Numbered from the stretch's first letter, positions 27,217 to 37,428 are shown. The stretch: 64,000 nt of DNA from Paracoccus isoporae (GCF_900101865.1 NZ_FNAH01000002.1:496001-560000); one strand, 5' to 3'. Notes: generated by a model not told the origin, from the letters alone. A program made the numbers and translations.

Positions 27217-28023
27217 TCAGCCATGCTGCTCCGCCTCGGCCGGGTCCGCCGGGACGGATGCCGGACTGTCATAGGCCGACAGCTTGAACTCCGGCTGCGC
27301 GGAAGGGTCGCCCCCGTCGATAACGGCGGCGATGAGTCTGTCGAGCAAGCCCTGCGCCTTGAGCTGACGCGGAAAATTGTGATAGCCGCCTTCGGTCCGC
27401 AGCACCCGGACGCCGGGAATCTTCAGAAACCGCTCCGCATGTTTGCGATCGCGCCCGGCGTCGCCGCCGAACAGCGCGAAATATCTGCCGCCGCCGATAT
27501 CTTCGGGCGAGACGGTCGGTTCCCGCGCCATGTCGACCTGATGGAGGAACCGATGCCAGCGCTTGTCCCGGACCACGCTCTGTTCGACCGAGAATTGAGG
27601 GCTGAACGCCAGCGCCGCCTCGGCGCCGAGCAGACGGGCAAAGCGGATCGCCGCATAGCCGCCCATGCTGAGTCCGAGCGTGGTCACATGGCTCGGTCTG
27701 ATCAGGCGGATGGATGACAGCGCAACCGCCTGCCACAGATCGCGCACGCCCTGATGCGTGAACCAGCTGCGCATATTGTCCTTGACGAACAGCACATGTC
27801 GTCGCCCGGAGGCAGAGACCGAGCCGATGAATTCGTTGCGCGCCGGCAATCCTCTGGCGATCTCATGGCTTTCACCGATCGAGGAGAAGACAACGACCAG
27901 TTGACCCGATGAACCGGGCAGATATCCGATCTCGAGCGCGTCACTCGCAAACAAGATCCGCGCAGACGGCAGCGAGTCGGACATCTGTCCGGCCGGTTCG
28001 ATCGCCTCAGAGGAAGAAATCAC
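27217..28023 (-). CDS. Alpha/beta-hydrolase-like protein in transporter operon
   Basis: The 268-residue protein contains a nucleophile-elbow motif GLSMGGYAA (Ser nucleophile) preceded by a plausible beta strand (VTTLGL) and followed by FSPQFS, as in the alpha/beta-hydrolase fold; GGYHNFP near the C-terminus may supply the catalytic His. Its ATG overlaps the potC stop (28020-28023), so it is translationally coupled to the permease. The substrate is unknown. Similar proteins occur near polysaccharide genes. Confidence 0.6.
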   Translation of the reverse strand: MISSSEAIEPAGQMSDSLPSARILFASDALEIGYLPGSSGQLVVVFSSIGESHEIARGLPARNEFIGSVSASGRRHVLFVKDNMRSWFTHQGVRDLWQAVALSSIRLIRPSHVTTLGLSMGGYAAIRFARLLGAEAALAFSPQFSVEQSVVRDKRWHRFLHQVDMAREPTVSPEDIGGGRYFALFGGDAGRDRKHAERFLKIPGVRVLRTEGGYHNFPRQLKAQGLLDRLIAAVIDGGDPSAQPEFKLSAYDSPASVPADPAEAEQHG

Positions 28024-28826
28024 ACGAACCCCCCGCTATCCGTCCGCCCGGTCCGCGCCACGCCGCGGCGGCGGAAATATTCGGCGCAGGTCAGGAGCAG
28101 GATCGAGACCGCCACAAGAACCGTGCCGAGCGCCATGATGACCGGGACGGATTTCGGGAAGCGGAGCTGGCTGAAGATATAGGTCGGCAGGGTCGGTTCG
28201 TTCCCCGCCAGGAAAAAAGCGATGATGAACTCGTCCAGCGAGATGGTGAAGCTCATCAGCAGGGCCGAGATGATGCCCGGCATCACCAGCGGCAGGATCA
28301 CCAGCCGGAAGGCGCTCCATTTCGTTTCGCCCAGATCATAGGCGGCCTCCTCCAGCGACTGATCGAGGCTGTTGAAGGCCGTGGACAGGATCGCGATGGC
28401 GTAAGGCATGCAGAGCAGCGTGTGACCCAGGATCACGGTAAAGATCGACAGCTCCACCCCGATGGCCAGCAGCACCACCAGAAGCGACATGGCGACGATG
28501 ATCTCGGGCAGCACCAGCGGCACCATGATCAGCCCCATGATCCCGCCCTTGAAGGGGAAGTTGTAGCGGGTCGAGGCGCGCGCGGCGAAGATCCCCAGCG
28601 AGGTCGCGAGAACCGCCGAGCTGACCGCGATGATCATCGAATTGGTGAAGGCGCGGCGCAGCGTGGCATCCGCGACCATCTGGCTGAACCAGTCGGTTGT
28701 GAAGCCCTTCAGCGGGAATGCGATGATCGTGCCGGAATTGAACGCAAACAGCGGCAGAAGCAGGATCGGCGCATAGAGAAACAGCAGATAGGCGATGGCA
28801 TAGACGCGCAGACCGTGGCCCTTCAT
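28020..28826 (-). CDS. potC: Polyamine-type ABC permease (PotC-like)
   Basis: The 268-residue inner-membrane permease has six predicted segments and the EAA loop EEAAYDLGETKWSAFRLVILPLVMPG-like sequence that docks on PotA. The start at 28826 overlaps the potB stop by ATGA. The polyamine-type assignment rests on overall PotC character (ISLDEFIIAFF) and the PotA partner. Confidence 0.9.
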   Translation of the reverse strand: MKGHGLRVYAIAYLLFLYAPILLLPLFAFNSGTIIAFPLKGFTTDWFSQMVADATLRRAFTNSMIIAVSSAVLATSLGIFAARASTRYNFPFKGGIMGLIMVPLVLPEIIVAMSLLVVLLAIGVELSIFTVILGHTLLCMPYAIAILSTAFNSLDQSLEEAAYDLGETKWSAFRLVILPLVMPGIISALLMSFTISLDEFIIAFFLAGNEPTLPTYIFSQLRFPKSVPVIMALGTVLVAVSILLLTCAEYFRRRGVARTGRTDSGGFV

Positions 28827-29695
28827 GTCCGCACCTTCAGGAAATTGCGGTTCAGGAACACGAAGACCAGGCTGATGACGGCCACGATCAGCATCGCCGT
28901 GACCGCCAGAGCAGACCCCATCGGCTTGTTGTCGATGGCCAGCATATTCGCCTGCACCATATTGGCGATCAGCGGCACCTTGCCGCCGCCGATGAGTTCT
29001 GGCGTCACGTAATCCCCGATCGTCGGGATGAACACGATCAGCGTCGCCGCCACCACGCCCGGCATGGCCAGCGGCAGCGTCACCCGCCAGAAGGTCATCA
29101 GCCGCGATTCCCCCAGATCCCGCCCGGCTTCCAGCAGCGAACGGTCGATCTTTTCCAGCGCGACATAGATCGGCAGGATCGCGAAGGGCGCATAGGCATG
29201 GGCCAGCGTGATGACCATCGCCTGCACGTTGAACAGCATGTTGCCGATCGGATCGGAGATGATGTGGAGCTGCATCAGCACCGAGTTCACCACGCCGTTT
29301 TCCGCCAGCAGCACCTTCCACAGAAACACCCGGATCAGGTAGGAGGTCCAGAACGGGATGGTAATGAGAAAGATCCACATCGCCTTGCGCTCGGGCCGGA
29401 CCATGAAGGACAGGAAATAGGCGACCGGGAAGGCCAGCAGAACCGTGGCCAGCGTGACCAGCACGGCCACGACGACCGAGCGCAGCATGACCTTGTGGAA
29501 CACCGGATCGGCCAGCACCATCCGGTAATTCTCCAGCGTGAATTCGCGGACGATCTCCAGATAGCCGTCGCGGAAGAAGGAATAGGCCAGGATCGTCAGC
29601 AGCGGCGCGGCCAGCATCAGCACCGCGTATAGCAGCGGCGGTGACACCATGGTCAGCCCCTGACGCGCCTCTGCGTCGAACCGGGTGGCGGACAT
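28823..29695 (-). CDS. potB: Polyamine-type ABC permease (PotB-like)
   Basis: The 290-residue permease has six membrane segments and the EAA loop LEAGRDLGESRLMTFWRVTLP. The start at 29695 has GGGGGAG close upstream; it is the first gene of the operon. A possible -10 TATACT (29727-29732 on this strand) lies about 30 bp upstream, without a good -35. Upstream of it comes a divergent TRAP gene rather than the expected potD binding protein. Confidence 0.9.
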   Translation of the reverse strand: MSATRFDAEARQGLTMVSPPLLYAVLMLAAPLLTILAYSFFRDGYLEIVREFTLENYRMVLADPVFHKVMLRSVVVAVLVTLATVLLAFPVAYFLSFMVRPERKAMWIFLITIPFWTSYLIRVFLWKVLLAENGVVNSVLMQLHIISDPIGNMLFNVQAMVITLAHAYAPFAILPIYVALEKIDRSLLEAGRDLGESRLMTFWRVTLPLAMPGVVAATLIVFIPTIGDYVTPELIGGGKVPLIANMVQANMLAIDNKPMGSALAVTAMLIVAVISLVFVFLNRNFLKVRT

Positions 29696-29725
29696 GCTCA
29701 CTCCCCCTCGGGTGGTTTTTACTGA

Positions 29726-31090
<1,365 letters not shown>

Positions 31091-31114
31091 GCGTCAGGGT
31101 CACGTATGATGCGA

Positions 31115-31141
31115 AGGGCGCTTTGCGGGGCGCCCTTTTTT
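31115..31141 (+). terminator. Rho-independent terminator
   Basis: A 7-bp stem AGGGCGC/GCGCCCT with an 8-base loop and a run of six T, 24 bases after the TRAP gene. Confidence 0.85.
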
Positions 31142-31151
31142 CGTCGGCGGC

Positions 31152-31667
31152 TTACATCGCGTCATATGGTGCGGGCATGAAGGCCAGATCGGTCAGCGCA
31201 TGTTGCGCCCCGGCGGCGGTCAGCATGGCGTGGATCTGGCCGCGGTGATGGGTCTGGTGGTTGAAGAAATGCGTGACCAGGATCCATGTCGGCTGGCGGA
31301 AATGCTGACCGTTGCTGGCCGACCACCAGTTCAGATCGCCGCCAAGCCAGTCCGCCGACAGATCCCGCGCCCAAGCGAGGATGCGGCGGTCGAGCTCGCG
31401 GCGCGCGATCGCAAACCGGTCCCAGTCGCGGATCAGATCGGCCGAGCCGGACATCGGCGCCTCGGGCTTCGGCCAGTCGGAGAACCGGCTGAACCACATC
31501 ATGTCGCCCCACCACAGATGCGAGAAGGTCCGCTCGATCGACCCGAAGAACGCGCCCCGGTCCCGCTGCCGCTCGGCCGGGTCCAGCCCGCCCGCCGCAT
31601 CCAGCATTCCGTCATTCTGCCAGAGATTATATCTGGCCATCTGGATGGCATAGCCCGTGTCGATCAT
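31152..31667 (-). CDS. DinB-family protein
   Basis: The 171-residue four-helix-bundle protein has metal-binding His residues in SIERTFSHLWWGD and HFFNHQTHHRGQ, the DinB (YfiT-like) signature. These are putative thiol-dependent transferases or stress proteins, not the DinB polymerase. The start at 31667 (MIDTGYAIQMARYNLWQN) is the natural one. It converges with the TRAP gene. Confidence 0.88.
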   Translation of the reverse strand: MIDTGYAIQMARYNLWQNDGMLDAAGGLDPAERQRDRGAFFGSIERTFSHLWWGDMMWFSRFSDWPKPEAPMSGSADLIRDWDRFAIARRELDRRILAWARDLSADWLGGDLNWWSASNGQHFRQPTWILVTHFFNHQTHHRGQIHAMLTAAGAQHALTDLAFMPAPYDAM

Positions 31668-31814
31668 CGCGCCGCTCCCCTTGCGTCGTCCCCGGCTGAC
31701 CCTACGCCCGCCGCGCCCGGCAAAACAAGCGCCGCGCGCGTCTTTGCCCCTTCCCAAGCCCGGCAAACCCTGCTATGCGCCCGGCTTCGGCTTCACCCTT
31801 GGAGGAAGCCGCTC

Positions 31815-31853
31815 ATGTTGAAAGGAAAATATCATGGCCAAAGAGATCCCTGA
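31815..31853 (+). CDS. Possible 12-residue upstream ORF of rplY
   Basis: A 12-codon frame with GGAGGAAG upstream overlaps the rplY start out of frame and contains the rplY Shine-Dalgarno (AAAGGA). Ribosomes translating it would pass the rplY initiation site. It may be chance; coding potential cannot be judged at this length. Confidence 0.25.
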   Translation: MLKGKYHGQRDP

Positions 31854-32502
31854 TCTGGTGGCCGAGGCACGCACGGGGACAGGCAAGGGGGCCGCCCGTA
31901 AAGCTCGCCGTGAAGGCAAGGTGCCCGGCATCGTATATGGCGACGGCAAGGACCCGCTCGCCGTCCAGTTCGACTTCAACCAGCTTCTGACCAAGCTGCG
32001 CGCCGGTCGCTTCATGTCCACGCTGTGGAACATGAAAGTCGAAGGCCAGGACGACGTGCGCGTCATCTGCCGCGGCGTTCAGAAAGACGTGGTCAAGGAC
32101 CTGCCGACGCATATCGACTTCATGCGCCTGCGCCGGACCTCGAAGGTGAACCTGTTCATCCATGTCGAGTTCATCAACGAAGACAAGGCCCCCGGCCTGA
32201 AGCGCGGTGGCACGCTGGTTACGGTGCGCCCGGAAGTCGAGCTGGTGGTGACCGCAGGCGACATCCCGGAAAGCATCGTCGTGGATCTGGAAGGTCGCCA
32301 GATCGGCGATTCGATCCATATCGGGGATGTGAAGCTGCCGGCCGGTGCGAAGCCGACCACCGACCGCAACTTCGTGATCGCCAATCTCGCCGCCCCGTCG
32401 GCGCTCGTCTCCGAAGAGGCCGAGGAAGGCGCGGCCGATGCGGATGCCGAAGCCCCCGAGGCCGAGGGCGAAGAAGCCGAGGAGGCCAACGCGGAAGAGT
32501 GA
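31834..32502 (+). CDS. rplY: Ribosomal protein L25 (CTC type)
   Basis: The 222-residue long-form L25 binds 5S rRNA in the large subunit. The N-terminal L25 domain ([25 protein letters not shown]) is followed by the C-terminal TL5/CTC beta domain (about 95-185) and a strongly acidic Ala/Glu tail. AAAGGA precedes the start. It is monocistronic, ending at a strong terminator. Confidence 0.95.
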   Translation: MAKEIPDLVAEARTGTGKGAARKARREGKVPGIVYGDGKDPLAVQFDFNQLLTKLRAGRFMSTLWNMKVEGQDDVRVICRGVQKDVVKDLPTHIDFMRLRRTSKVNLFIHVEFINEDKAPGLKRGGTLVTVRPEVELVVTAGDIPESIVVDLEGRQIGDSIHIGDVKLPAGAKPTTDRNFVIANLAAPSALVSEEAEEGAADADAEAPEAEGEEAEEANAEE

Positions 32503-32524
32503 TCTTCCCCGTCCCGTATCGCGG

Positions 32525-32552
32525 AAAAGCGGCGCCCCGGCGCCGCTTTTTT
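32525..32552 (+). terminator. Rho-independent terminator
   Basis: A perfect 11-bp stem AAAAGCGGCGC/GCGCCGCTTTT with loop CCCG followed by more T, 22 bases after rplY. The A-rich left arm means it could also work on the minus strand for the convergent cupin gene. Confidence 0.9.
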
Positions 32553-32563
32553 CATGGCGCGGG

Positions 32564-32917
32564 TCAGATCGTCTTGCGCGGTTTCGCCGTCGCCGGATCG
32601 CCGGTATTCGGCGTGCCCGTAGGCTCGATCAGCAGAAGCTGCGCCTCCCGCCGCGCCACCGGGCGATGCACCACCCCTTTCGGGACGACAAACATCTCTC
32701 CCTTGCCGAGCGTCACCGTGCGGTCCGGCATTTCAATATCGATCTGCCCATCCAGCACCAGAAACAGATCATCCGTGTCGTCATGCGAATGCCAGGTGAA
32801 TTCGCCCAGCACCTTGACGACCATCACGTCGTGGCCGTTGAACTCCGCCACCGTCCGCGGCGACCAGTGATCGTCGAACTGCGCCAGCTTGGCCGCGAGA
32901 TTGACCGGATCAGCCAT
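32564..32917 (-). CDS. Cupin-domain protein
   Basis: A single-domain cupin of 117 residues. Motif 1 is WHSHDDTDDLFLVLDG (metal-binding His, His, Glu-equivalent) and motif 2 is GEMFVVPKGVVHRP. Such small cupins act as metal-dependent isomerases, dioxygenases or binding proteins; the substrate is unknown. The start at 32917 overlaps the end of the upstream Fe-S scaffold gene by 8 bp, so they are co-translated. Confidence 0.88.
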   Translation of the reverse strand: MADPVNLAAKLAQFDDHWSPRTVAEFNGHDVMVVKVLGEFTWHSHDDTDDLFLVLDGQIDIEMPDRTVTLGKGEMFVVPKGVVHRPVARREAQLLLIEPTGTPNTGDPATAKPRKTI

Positions 32918-33371
32918 GCGAGGCCGTCTGCCGATCCGCCTCCGCCGCGTCGATCGCCTCCAGCGTGGCCTGCCATGACAGCATGATCGAGGCATGACGG
33001 TTGGGATAATCCCGCGCCGGGATCAGCACCTCCAGCCCGTCAAAGGGGGCGTCCGGCACCTTGCCGCCCTGTTTCAGCATCGCCAGCAACTGTTCGGCGC
33101 CCGCCGCGATCTCGGCACGGCTGGCCCCCATCACCGCCTGGCCAAGCACCCCCGCCGAGGCCTGACCGAGGGCGCAGGCCCGCACCTCCTGCCCGAAATC
33201 CGCAATCCGCCCGTCCTGCATGCGCACATGCGCGGTCACGGTCGAGCCGCAATGGGGCGAGCGTGTCTTGGCGCTGCCCTGCGCGCCCTCGATGGGGCCG
33301 AGATGCGGAATATCCGCCGCCAGCGCAAGAATACGCTTGGAATAGAGCTGCATCATCTCGGCGTCGGACAT
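32910..33371 (-). CDS. IscU/SufU-like iron-sulfur scaffold
   Basis: The 153-residue protein of the IscU/NifU N-terminal fold has two of the usual three cluster cysteines (SPHCGSTV and ACALGQAS). At the place of the third Cys there is NRHASIMLSW, so a His appears instead. Members of this alphaproteobacterial branch may be assembly accessories rather than classical scaffolds. No iscS or suf genes are adjacent; a cupin gene follows with overlap. Confidence 0.85.
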   Translation of the reverse strand: MSDAEMMQLYSKRILALAADIPHLGPIEGAQGSAKTRSPHCGSTVTAHVRMQDGRIADFGQEVRACALGQASAGVLGQAVMGASRAEIAAGAEQLLAMLKQGGKVPDAPFDGLEVLIPARDYPNRHASIMLSWQATLEAIDAAEADRQTASHG

Positions 33372-33429
33372 GGTTTTCTCCGCAGGGCTGAATGTCTAGA
33401 TAGGCACGCAGAGGCTGAAAGGAAACCCG

Positions 33430-33789
33430 ATGTTCGATCCCCAGACGCTCCGCTTCGACGCGAGCGGGCTGATTCCCGCCATCGCCCAGGATGCTGCAAG
33501 CGGCGAGGTGTTGATGCTGGCCTGGATGAATGCCGAGGCGGTGGCGCGGACGCTGGAGAGCGGGCGTGTCACCTATTGGTCGCGCTCGCGGCAGGCCTTC
33601 TGGGTGAAGGGTGAAAGCTCCGGCCATGTGCAGAAGCTGGTCGAGATGCGGGTGGATTGCGACCGCGATTGCCTGCTTGTGCAGGTGGAGCAGACCGGCC
33701 CCGCCTGCCACACCAACCGGCAGAGCTGTTTTTACACGGCGCTGCGCGGCGGCGATGAGGTCGAGATCATGGCACCGGTGGCCGGTTAA
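33430..33789 (+). CDS. hisI: Phosphoribosyl-AMP cyclohydrolase
   Basis: HisI (119 residues) opens the adenine ring of PR-AMP in histidine synthesis. The metal ligands are in [19 protein letters not shown] and SCFY (Asp and Cys); MLAWMNAEA and VTYWSRSR are also typical. It is monofunctional, without the HisE domain. GAAAGG precedes the start. It is an orphan his gene; the rest of the pathway is outside the window. Confidence 0.95.
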   Translation: MFDPQTLRFDASGLIPAIAQDAASGEVLMLAWMNAEAVARTLESGRVTYWSRSRQAFWVKGESSGHVQKLVEMRVDCDRDCLLVQVEQTGPACHTNRQSCFYTALRGGDEVEIMAPVAG

Positions 33790-33894
33790 GCGCATTCTGC
33801 CCCCTTGCCCCTGACGCAGGAGCGGCGTCCATGTGGCCCGCGGTCAATTTCGGTCTCCTGTCCGGGGTGCCACAGCGGTCCGCCAACCGCCGAT

Positions 33895-34060
33895 AGAGGG
33901 CCAGCGGCCGACCGCGGGCTGCCGCTGTCGGCGTTCGAGCCTCCCACTTTATCGGGCATCCCCGCTGAAGGAGTGTTCGGCGCGGACCGGCGAAGAAGCG
34001 GCCGCCCATGGGGCGGTCGGCCGCTGGCCCGGCGGGCTGCGCCCTTGATTCCGGGCCGGG
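33895..34060 (+). repeat. Structured 167-bp repeat, copy A
   Basis: Full-length member (166 bp) of the dispersed family, in the 329-bp gap between convergent hisI and gluQRS. Stem I is CAGCGGC/GCCGCTG (33902-33908/33921-33927). Stem II is AGCGGCC/GGCCGCT (33997-34003/34019-34025). Outer stem III is GGCCCGG/CCGGGCC (34026-34032/34051-34057) around hairpin GGGC-TGC-GCCC. No credible gene or other feature is seen in the rest of the gap. Confidence 0.85.
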
Positions 34061-34118
34061 CTAAATTTCGGGCGGTCCCTATACTCCCGGCTGGTTCCAC
34101 GGGCTTGCCCGGCCGTCG

Positions 34119-34961
34119 CTACAGCCCGACCATCGCGCGGATTCCGGCAGGATCGACCCCCTGCCCGCGCAGCTCCCGCAGGCTCCGCGCATCGTCGCGC
34201 TTGGCCAGACGCTCGCCGTCCTCGTCCCGGATCAGCCGGTGATGGTGGTAATCCGGCGTCTCCAGATCCAGCAGCCGTTGCAGCAGCACATGGATCCAGG
34301 TCGCCTCGAACAGATCCATCCCCCGCGTCACCAGATCGATCCCCTGCGCCGCATCGTCCAGCACGACCGAGAGGTGATAGGATGTCCCCATCCCCCGCCG
34401 CGCCAGCACCACATCCCCGATCCCGGCCAGAAATCCGTCCCGGCTCAGCACATGCACGCGCCCATCGCGAAAGCTCAGCCTGTCGTCGCGGATCAGGTCG
34501 AAGGCGCGGCCCGCATCCAGCCGGATCGCGTCGCCCTCGCGCAGATCGCGCATGGATCGCCCGCGGCAGGTGCCGGGATAGATCAGCCCGTCTGGCCCGT
34601 GCAGGGGCGCGCCCTCCTGCGGGGCGGACAGCGCCGCCCGGATATCGCCGCGGGTGCAGGAACAGGGATAGGTCACGCCCAGATCGCCCAGATAAGCGAG
34701 CGCGTCCTGATAAACCCCCATCCGGTCGGATTGCCGCATCACCGGCTGACGCCAGTCGAGGCCGAGCCAGGCCAGATCCTCCAAGATCGCTGCCTCGAAT
34801 TCCGGCTTGCAGCGTTCGCGGTCGATATCCTCGATCCGCAGCAGGAATTGGCCGGGACTGGCCCGTTGCGCCGAGACGAGCGCCGAAAACGCATGACCCA
34901 GATGCAGCAGCCCCGTGGGCGAGGGCGCAAAGCGGGTGCGCGTCACGCGCCCGCCAGCCAT
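34119..34961 (-). CDS. gluQ: Glutamyl-Q tRNA(Asp) synthetase
   Basis: GluQRS (280 residues) is a truncated glutamyl-tRNA synthetase lacking the anticodon domain that glutamylates queuosine in tRNA(Asp). It shows HIGH-like [18 protein letters not shown], a zinc-type CSC near residue 100 and KMSKS-like RLAKRDD. The ATG at 34961 overlaps trmFO by 19 bp; a GTG five codons later (34946) is an alternative start. It is paired with another tRNA-modification gene. Confidence 0.93.
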   Translation of the reverse strand: MAGGRVTRTRFAPSPTGLLHLGHAFSALVSAQRASPGQFLLRIEDIDRERCKPEFEAAILEDLAWLGLDWRQPVMRQSDRMGVYQDALAYLGDLGVTYPCSCTRGDIRAALSAPQEGAPLHGPDGLIYPGTCRGRSMRDLREGDAIRLDAGRAFDLIRDDRLSFRDGRVHVLSRDGFLAGIGDVVLARRGMGTSYHLSVVLDDAAQGIDLVTRGMDLFEATWIHVLLQRLLDLETPDYHHHRLIRDEDGERLAKRDDARSLRELRGQGVDPAGIRAMVGL

Positions 34962-36277
34962 GCGGAGAAATCTTCCTTTGCGCGGTTGGTATAGGCCGGG
35001 TAGCGATCCTTGCGGCCGCGCCTGCCGCCCTTGGCCTCAACCGGCGGGAACAGGCCGAAATTGACGTTCATCGGCTGGAAGGTCTTGGCCTCGGCCCCGC
35101 CGGTGATGTGGTGGATCAGAGCACCCATGGCGGTCGTGCCCGGCGGCGGAGCCAGATCGCGGCCACGTGCCTCGGCCGCCGCCATGCGCCCGGCCAAGAG
35201 CCCCATCGCGGCACTTTCAACATAGCCCTCTACCCCCGTGACCTGCCCGGCAAAGCGCAGATTCGGACGCGCGCGCAGCCGCATCCGGTCATCCAGGAGC
35301 GTGGGCGAGTTCAGGAAGGAGTTCCGATGAATGCCGCCGAGCCGCGCAAAGCTGGCATTCTGGAGGCCTGGAATCATCCTGAAAACATCGGTTTGCGCGC
35401 CGTATTTCATCTTGGTCTGGAAGCCGACGATGTTGTAGAGCGTGCCAAGCGCGTTATCCCGCCGCAACTGCACCACCGCGTAGGGTTTTTCCTGCGGCTT
35501 GTGGGCATTGGTCAGACCGACCGGTTTCATCGGGCCGTGGCGCAGGGTTTCGCGGCCGCGTTCGGTCATCACCTCGATGGGCAGGCAGCCGTCGAAATAG
35601 CCTGCCGTTTCGCCGTTGTGAAACTCGGTCTTGTCGGCGGAGAGCAGCGCGTCGATGAAGGCCTCGTATTCCGGCTTTGTCATCGGGCAGTTGATATAGG
35701 CGGTTCGCTCCTCCTCGGTCTCGCCCTTGTCATAGCGCGATTGCCGCCAGGCGATGTTCATGTCGATCGTGTCGGCATAGACGATAGGCGCGATGGCATC
35801 GAAGAATGCCAGCGCATCGGCCCCGGTCTCGGCCCGGATCGCATCGCCGAGCGCGGCCGAGGTCAGCGGGCCGGTGGCGATGATCCAGCGTCCATTGGCG
35901 GGCAGTTCGGTGATCTCTCCGGTCTCGACAGTGATCAGCGGCTCGGCGCGCAGAGCGGCGGTCACGTCGGCGGAGAACGCGTCACGATCCACGGCGAGCG
36001 CACCGCCCGCGGGCAGTTTGTGCCGGTCGGCCATGGCCATGATGAGCCCGCCCGCCTGCCGCATTTCCCAATGGAGTTGACCCACGGCGTTGTTCTGATC
36101 GTCATCCGAGCGGAAGGAGTTCGAGCAGACCATTTCCGCGAAATCGCCGGTCTTGTGGGCGAAGGTTTCGACGGTCGGGCGCATCTCGTGCAGGATGACG
36201 GGGACGCCCGCGCGGCTGATCTGCCAGGCGGCTTCCGAGCCGGCCAGACCGGCGCCGATGATGTGAACGGGTTCCAT
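34943..36277 (-). CDS. trmFO: Folate-dependent tRNA (uracil-54-C5) methyltransferase TrmFO
   Basis: TrmFO (444 residues) methylates U54 of tRNA using methylenetetrahydrofolate and FAD. The N-terminal FAD motif is [13 protein letters not shown] and the active-site Cys region is [20 protein letters not shown] and [14 protein letters not shown] are family blocks. The start at 36277 gives the FAD strand at the N-terminus; an ATG 12 codons upstream is less likely. Confidence 0.95.
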   Translation of the reverse strand: MEPVHIIGAGLAGSEAAWQISRAGVPVILHEMRPTVETFAHKTGDFAEMVCSNSFRSDDDQNNAVGQLHWEMRQAGGLIMAMADRHKLPAGGALAVDRDAFSADVTAALRAEPLITVETGEITELPANGRWIIATGPLTSAALGDAIRAETGADALAFFDAIAPIVYADTIDMNIAWRQSRYDKGETEEERTAYINCPMTKPEYEAFIDALLSADKTEFHNGETAGYFDGCLPIEVMTERGRETLRHGPMKPVGLTNAHKPQEKPYAVVQLRRDNALGTLYNIVGFQTKMKYGAQTDVFRMIPGLQNASFARLGGIHRNSFLNSPTLLDDRMRLRARPNLRFAGQVTGVEGYVESAAMGLLAGRMAAAEARGRDLAPPPGTTAMGALIHHITGGAEAKTFQPMNVNFGLFPPVEAKGGRRGRKDRYPAYTNRAKEDFSAWLAGA

Positions 36278-36487
36278 GGGCGGGGAGCTAATGCTTGTGC
36301 GGGCGCGGCGCAAGATCGCAGTGGCTACGCAAGTATCGACGATACATGGGCGGTGTGGGGGTGCCGGGTCTATACGTTGGTGCCGATGCGATCAGACCCC
36401 AGCGTATCGGAGTCGCCATTTTGACGCTGTTCTCTCGTCCAGCTCGCTGTCAACCTGACTGGCAGTGCCGGCGAAATCGCCGCTGCG

Positions 36488-36654
36488 CCCGCCCGGAACC
36501 AAGGGGCGCAGCCCCGCCGGGCAGCGTCCGGCCGCCACCTCGGGCGGACGCTTGGGCGCCGATCCGCGCCGAACATCTGTTCAACGGGGATGAGGGATAA
36601 TGTGACTGTCACCGAGGCAGATGCGTCCACCCGGCGGCCGAACACTGCCCTACC
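36488..36654 (-). repeat. Structured 167-bp repeat, copy B
   Basis: Minus-oriented member, 167 bp, in the 468-bp gap between trmFO and hsp20, both on the minus strand; it is the only copy not between convergent genes. Stem II is AGCGTCC/GGACGCT (36523-36529/36546-36552 on the plus strand). Hairpin IIIa GGGGC/GCCCC is at 36503-36515. Stem I is weak here. In 36278-36487 nothing else is seen. Confidence 0.85.
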
Positions 36655-36696
36655 GCTTGCAGGAACATCGAGGCCAGCACTCTCTTTGACGCAAGA

Positions 36697-36722
36697 AAGG
36701 CGCGGGTTTCCCCGCGCCTTTT
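36697..36722 (-). terminator. Terminator of hsp20
   Basis: A perfect 10-bp stem AAGGCGCGGG/CCCGCGCCTT with a 4-base loop, 24 bp past the hsp20 stop. On the minus strand it is followed by TTTCTTGC; on the plus strand by TT. Probably usable in both directions. Confidence 0.8.
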
Positions 36723-36745
36723 GACAAATTAATCGCGGTTAACGA

Positions 36746-37204
36746 TCAGGAATCCAGCTTCTCGACGCGCTTGGCGTCGGCGCTGCGATCAATCGCGATC
36801 TTGCGGGGTTTCAGCGCCTCCGGCACCTCGCGGATCAGGTCGATATGCAGCATGCCGTCCTGGTGCGATGCGCCCTCGACGCGGATATGTTCGGCCAGGG
36901 TAAAGCGGCGCTCGAAGGCGCGGGTGGCGATGCCGCGATGCAGGAAATTCCGGTTGTCGTCATCTTCGGCCTTCCGGGCGGAGACGATGACGGCGCCGTC
37001 GCGGAGTTCCACGTTCAGATCTTCGGCGGAGAAACCTGCCACGGCGATGGAGATGCGATAGGCATCCTCGCCGGTCTTCTCGATATTGTAGGGGGGATAG
37101 GACTGGGTGGCGCTGTCGGCGGACAGGGCGCGGTCCATCAGATCGGCCATGCGGTCGAAACCGACCGTGGCGCGGTAGAGCGGTGCGCGATCAAAGCTAC
37201 GCAT
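36746..37204 (-). CDS. Small heat-shock protein (Hsp20/IbpA type)
   Basis: The 152-residue alpha-crystallin chaperone holds unfolding proteins. The N-terminus MRSFDRAPLYRATVGFDRM is IbpA-like and the crystallin domain runs from about 38 to 130 (YRISIAVAGFSAEDLNVELRDGAVIVSARK). Three ATGs lie close together; the one at 37204 is chosen because AAAGGA is then eight bases upstream, while the first ATG abuts it. A sigma-32-type promoter and an SD-sequestering hairpin lie upstream. Confidence 0.93.
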   Translation of the reverse strand: MRSFDRAPLYRATVGFDRMADLMDRALSADSATQSYPPYNIEKTGEDAYRISIAVAGFSAEDLNVELRDGAVIVSARKAEDDDNRNFLHRGIATRAFERRFTLAEHIRVEGASHQDGMLHIDLIREVPEALKPRKIAIDRSADAKRVEKLDS

Positions 37205-37209
37205 GTCAT

Positions 37210-37229
37210 ACATCCTTTCGAAGCGATGT
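37210..37229 (-). promoter_or_regulatory. Possible RNA thermometer hairpin at hsp20 start
   Basis: On the transcript, ACATC-(G)-CTT pairs with AAG-GATGT, with loop CGA and one bulged G. The right arm contains the whole hsp20 Shine-Dalgarno AAGGA. The 8-bp, A/U-containing helix should melt easily with heat, as short sHSP thermometers do. This is inferred from pairing only. Confidence 0.45.
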
Positions 37230-37295
37230 CTATGTGGTGCCCCCGGAGGTCCGGGCGGCGTGCAACGAGACCCGTTTCGGCGTCCCGTGACAGGA

Positions 37296-37323
37296 ATCTG
37301 GGATGGATTTCCGGGGTTTCAAG
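37296..37323 (-). promoter_or_regulatory. Sigma-32-type promoter of hsp20
   Basis: CTTGAAA (37323-37317) then 13 bases then TCCCAGAT (37303-37296), close to the RpoH consensus CTTGAAA-N13-CCCCATNT. It gives a leader of about 85-90 bases before the hsp20 start. Confidence 0.6.
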
Positions 37324-37428
37324 ACCTGTGCGGCGGCAATGCACGCCTTCCGCGATTTTACAAGTGACGCAAGCGGCGCTCTGCCGCGCGCTTATGGATC
37401 GGGCGGGTCAGATCGCCGCGCAACACCC

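Noticed and set aside
33895..34060. The repeat as an ordinary intrinsic terminator
   Set aside because: No T run follows any stem, and several stems precede the last one.
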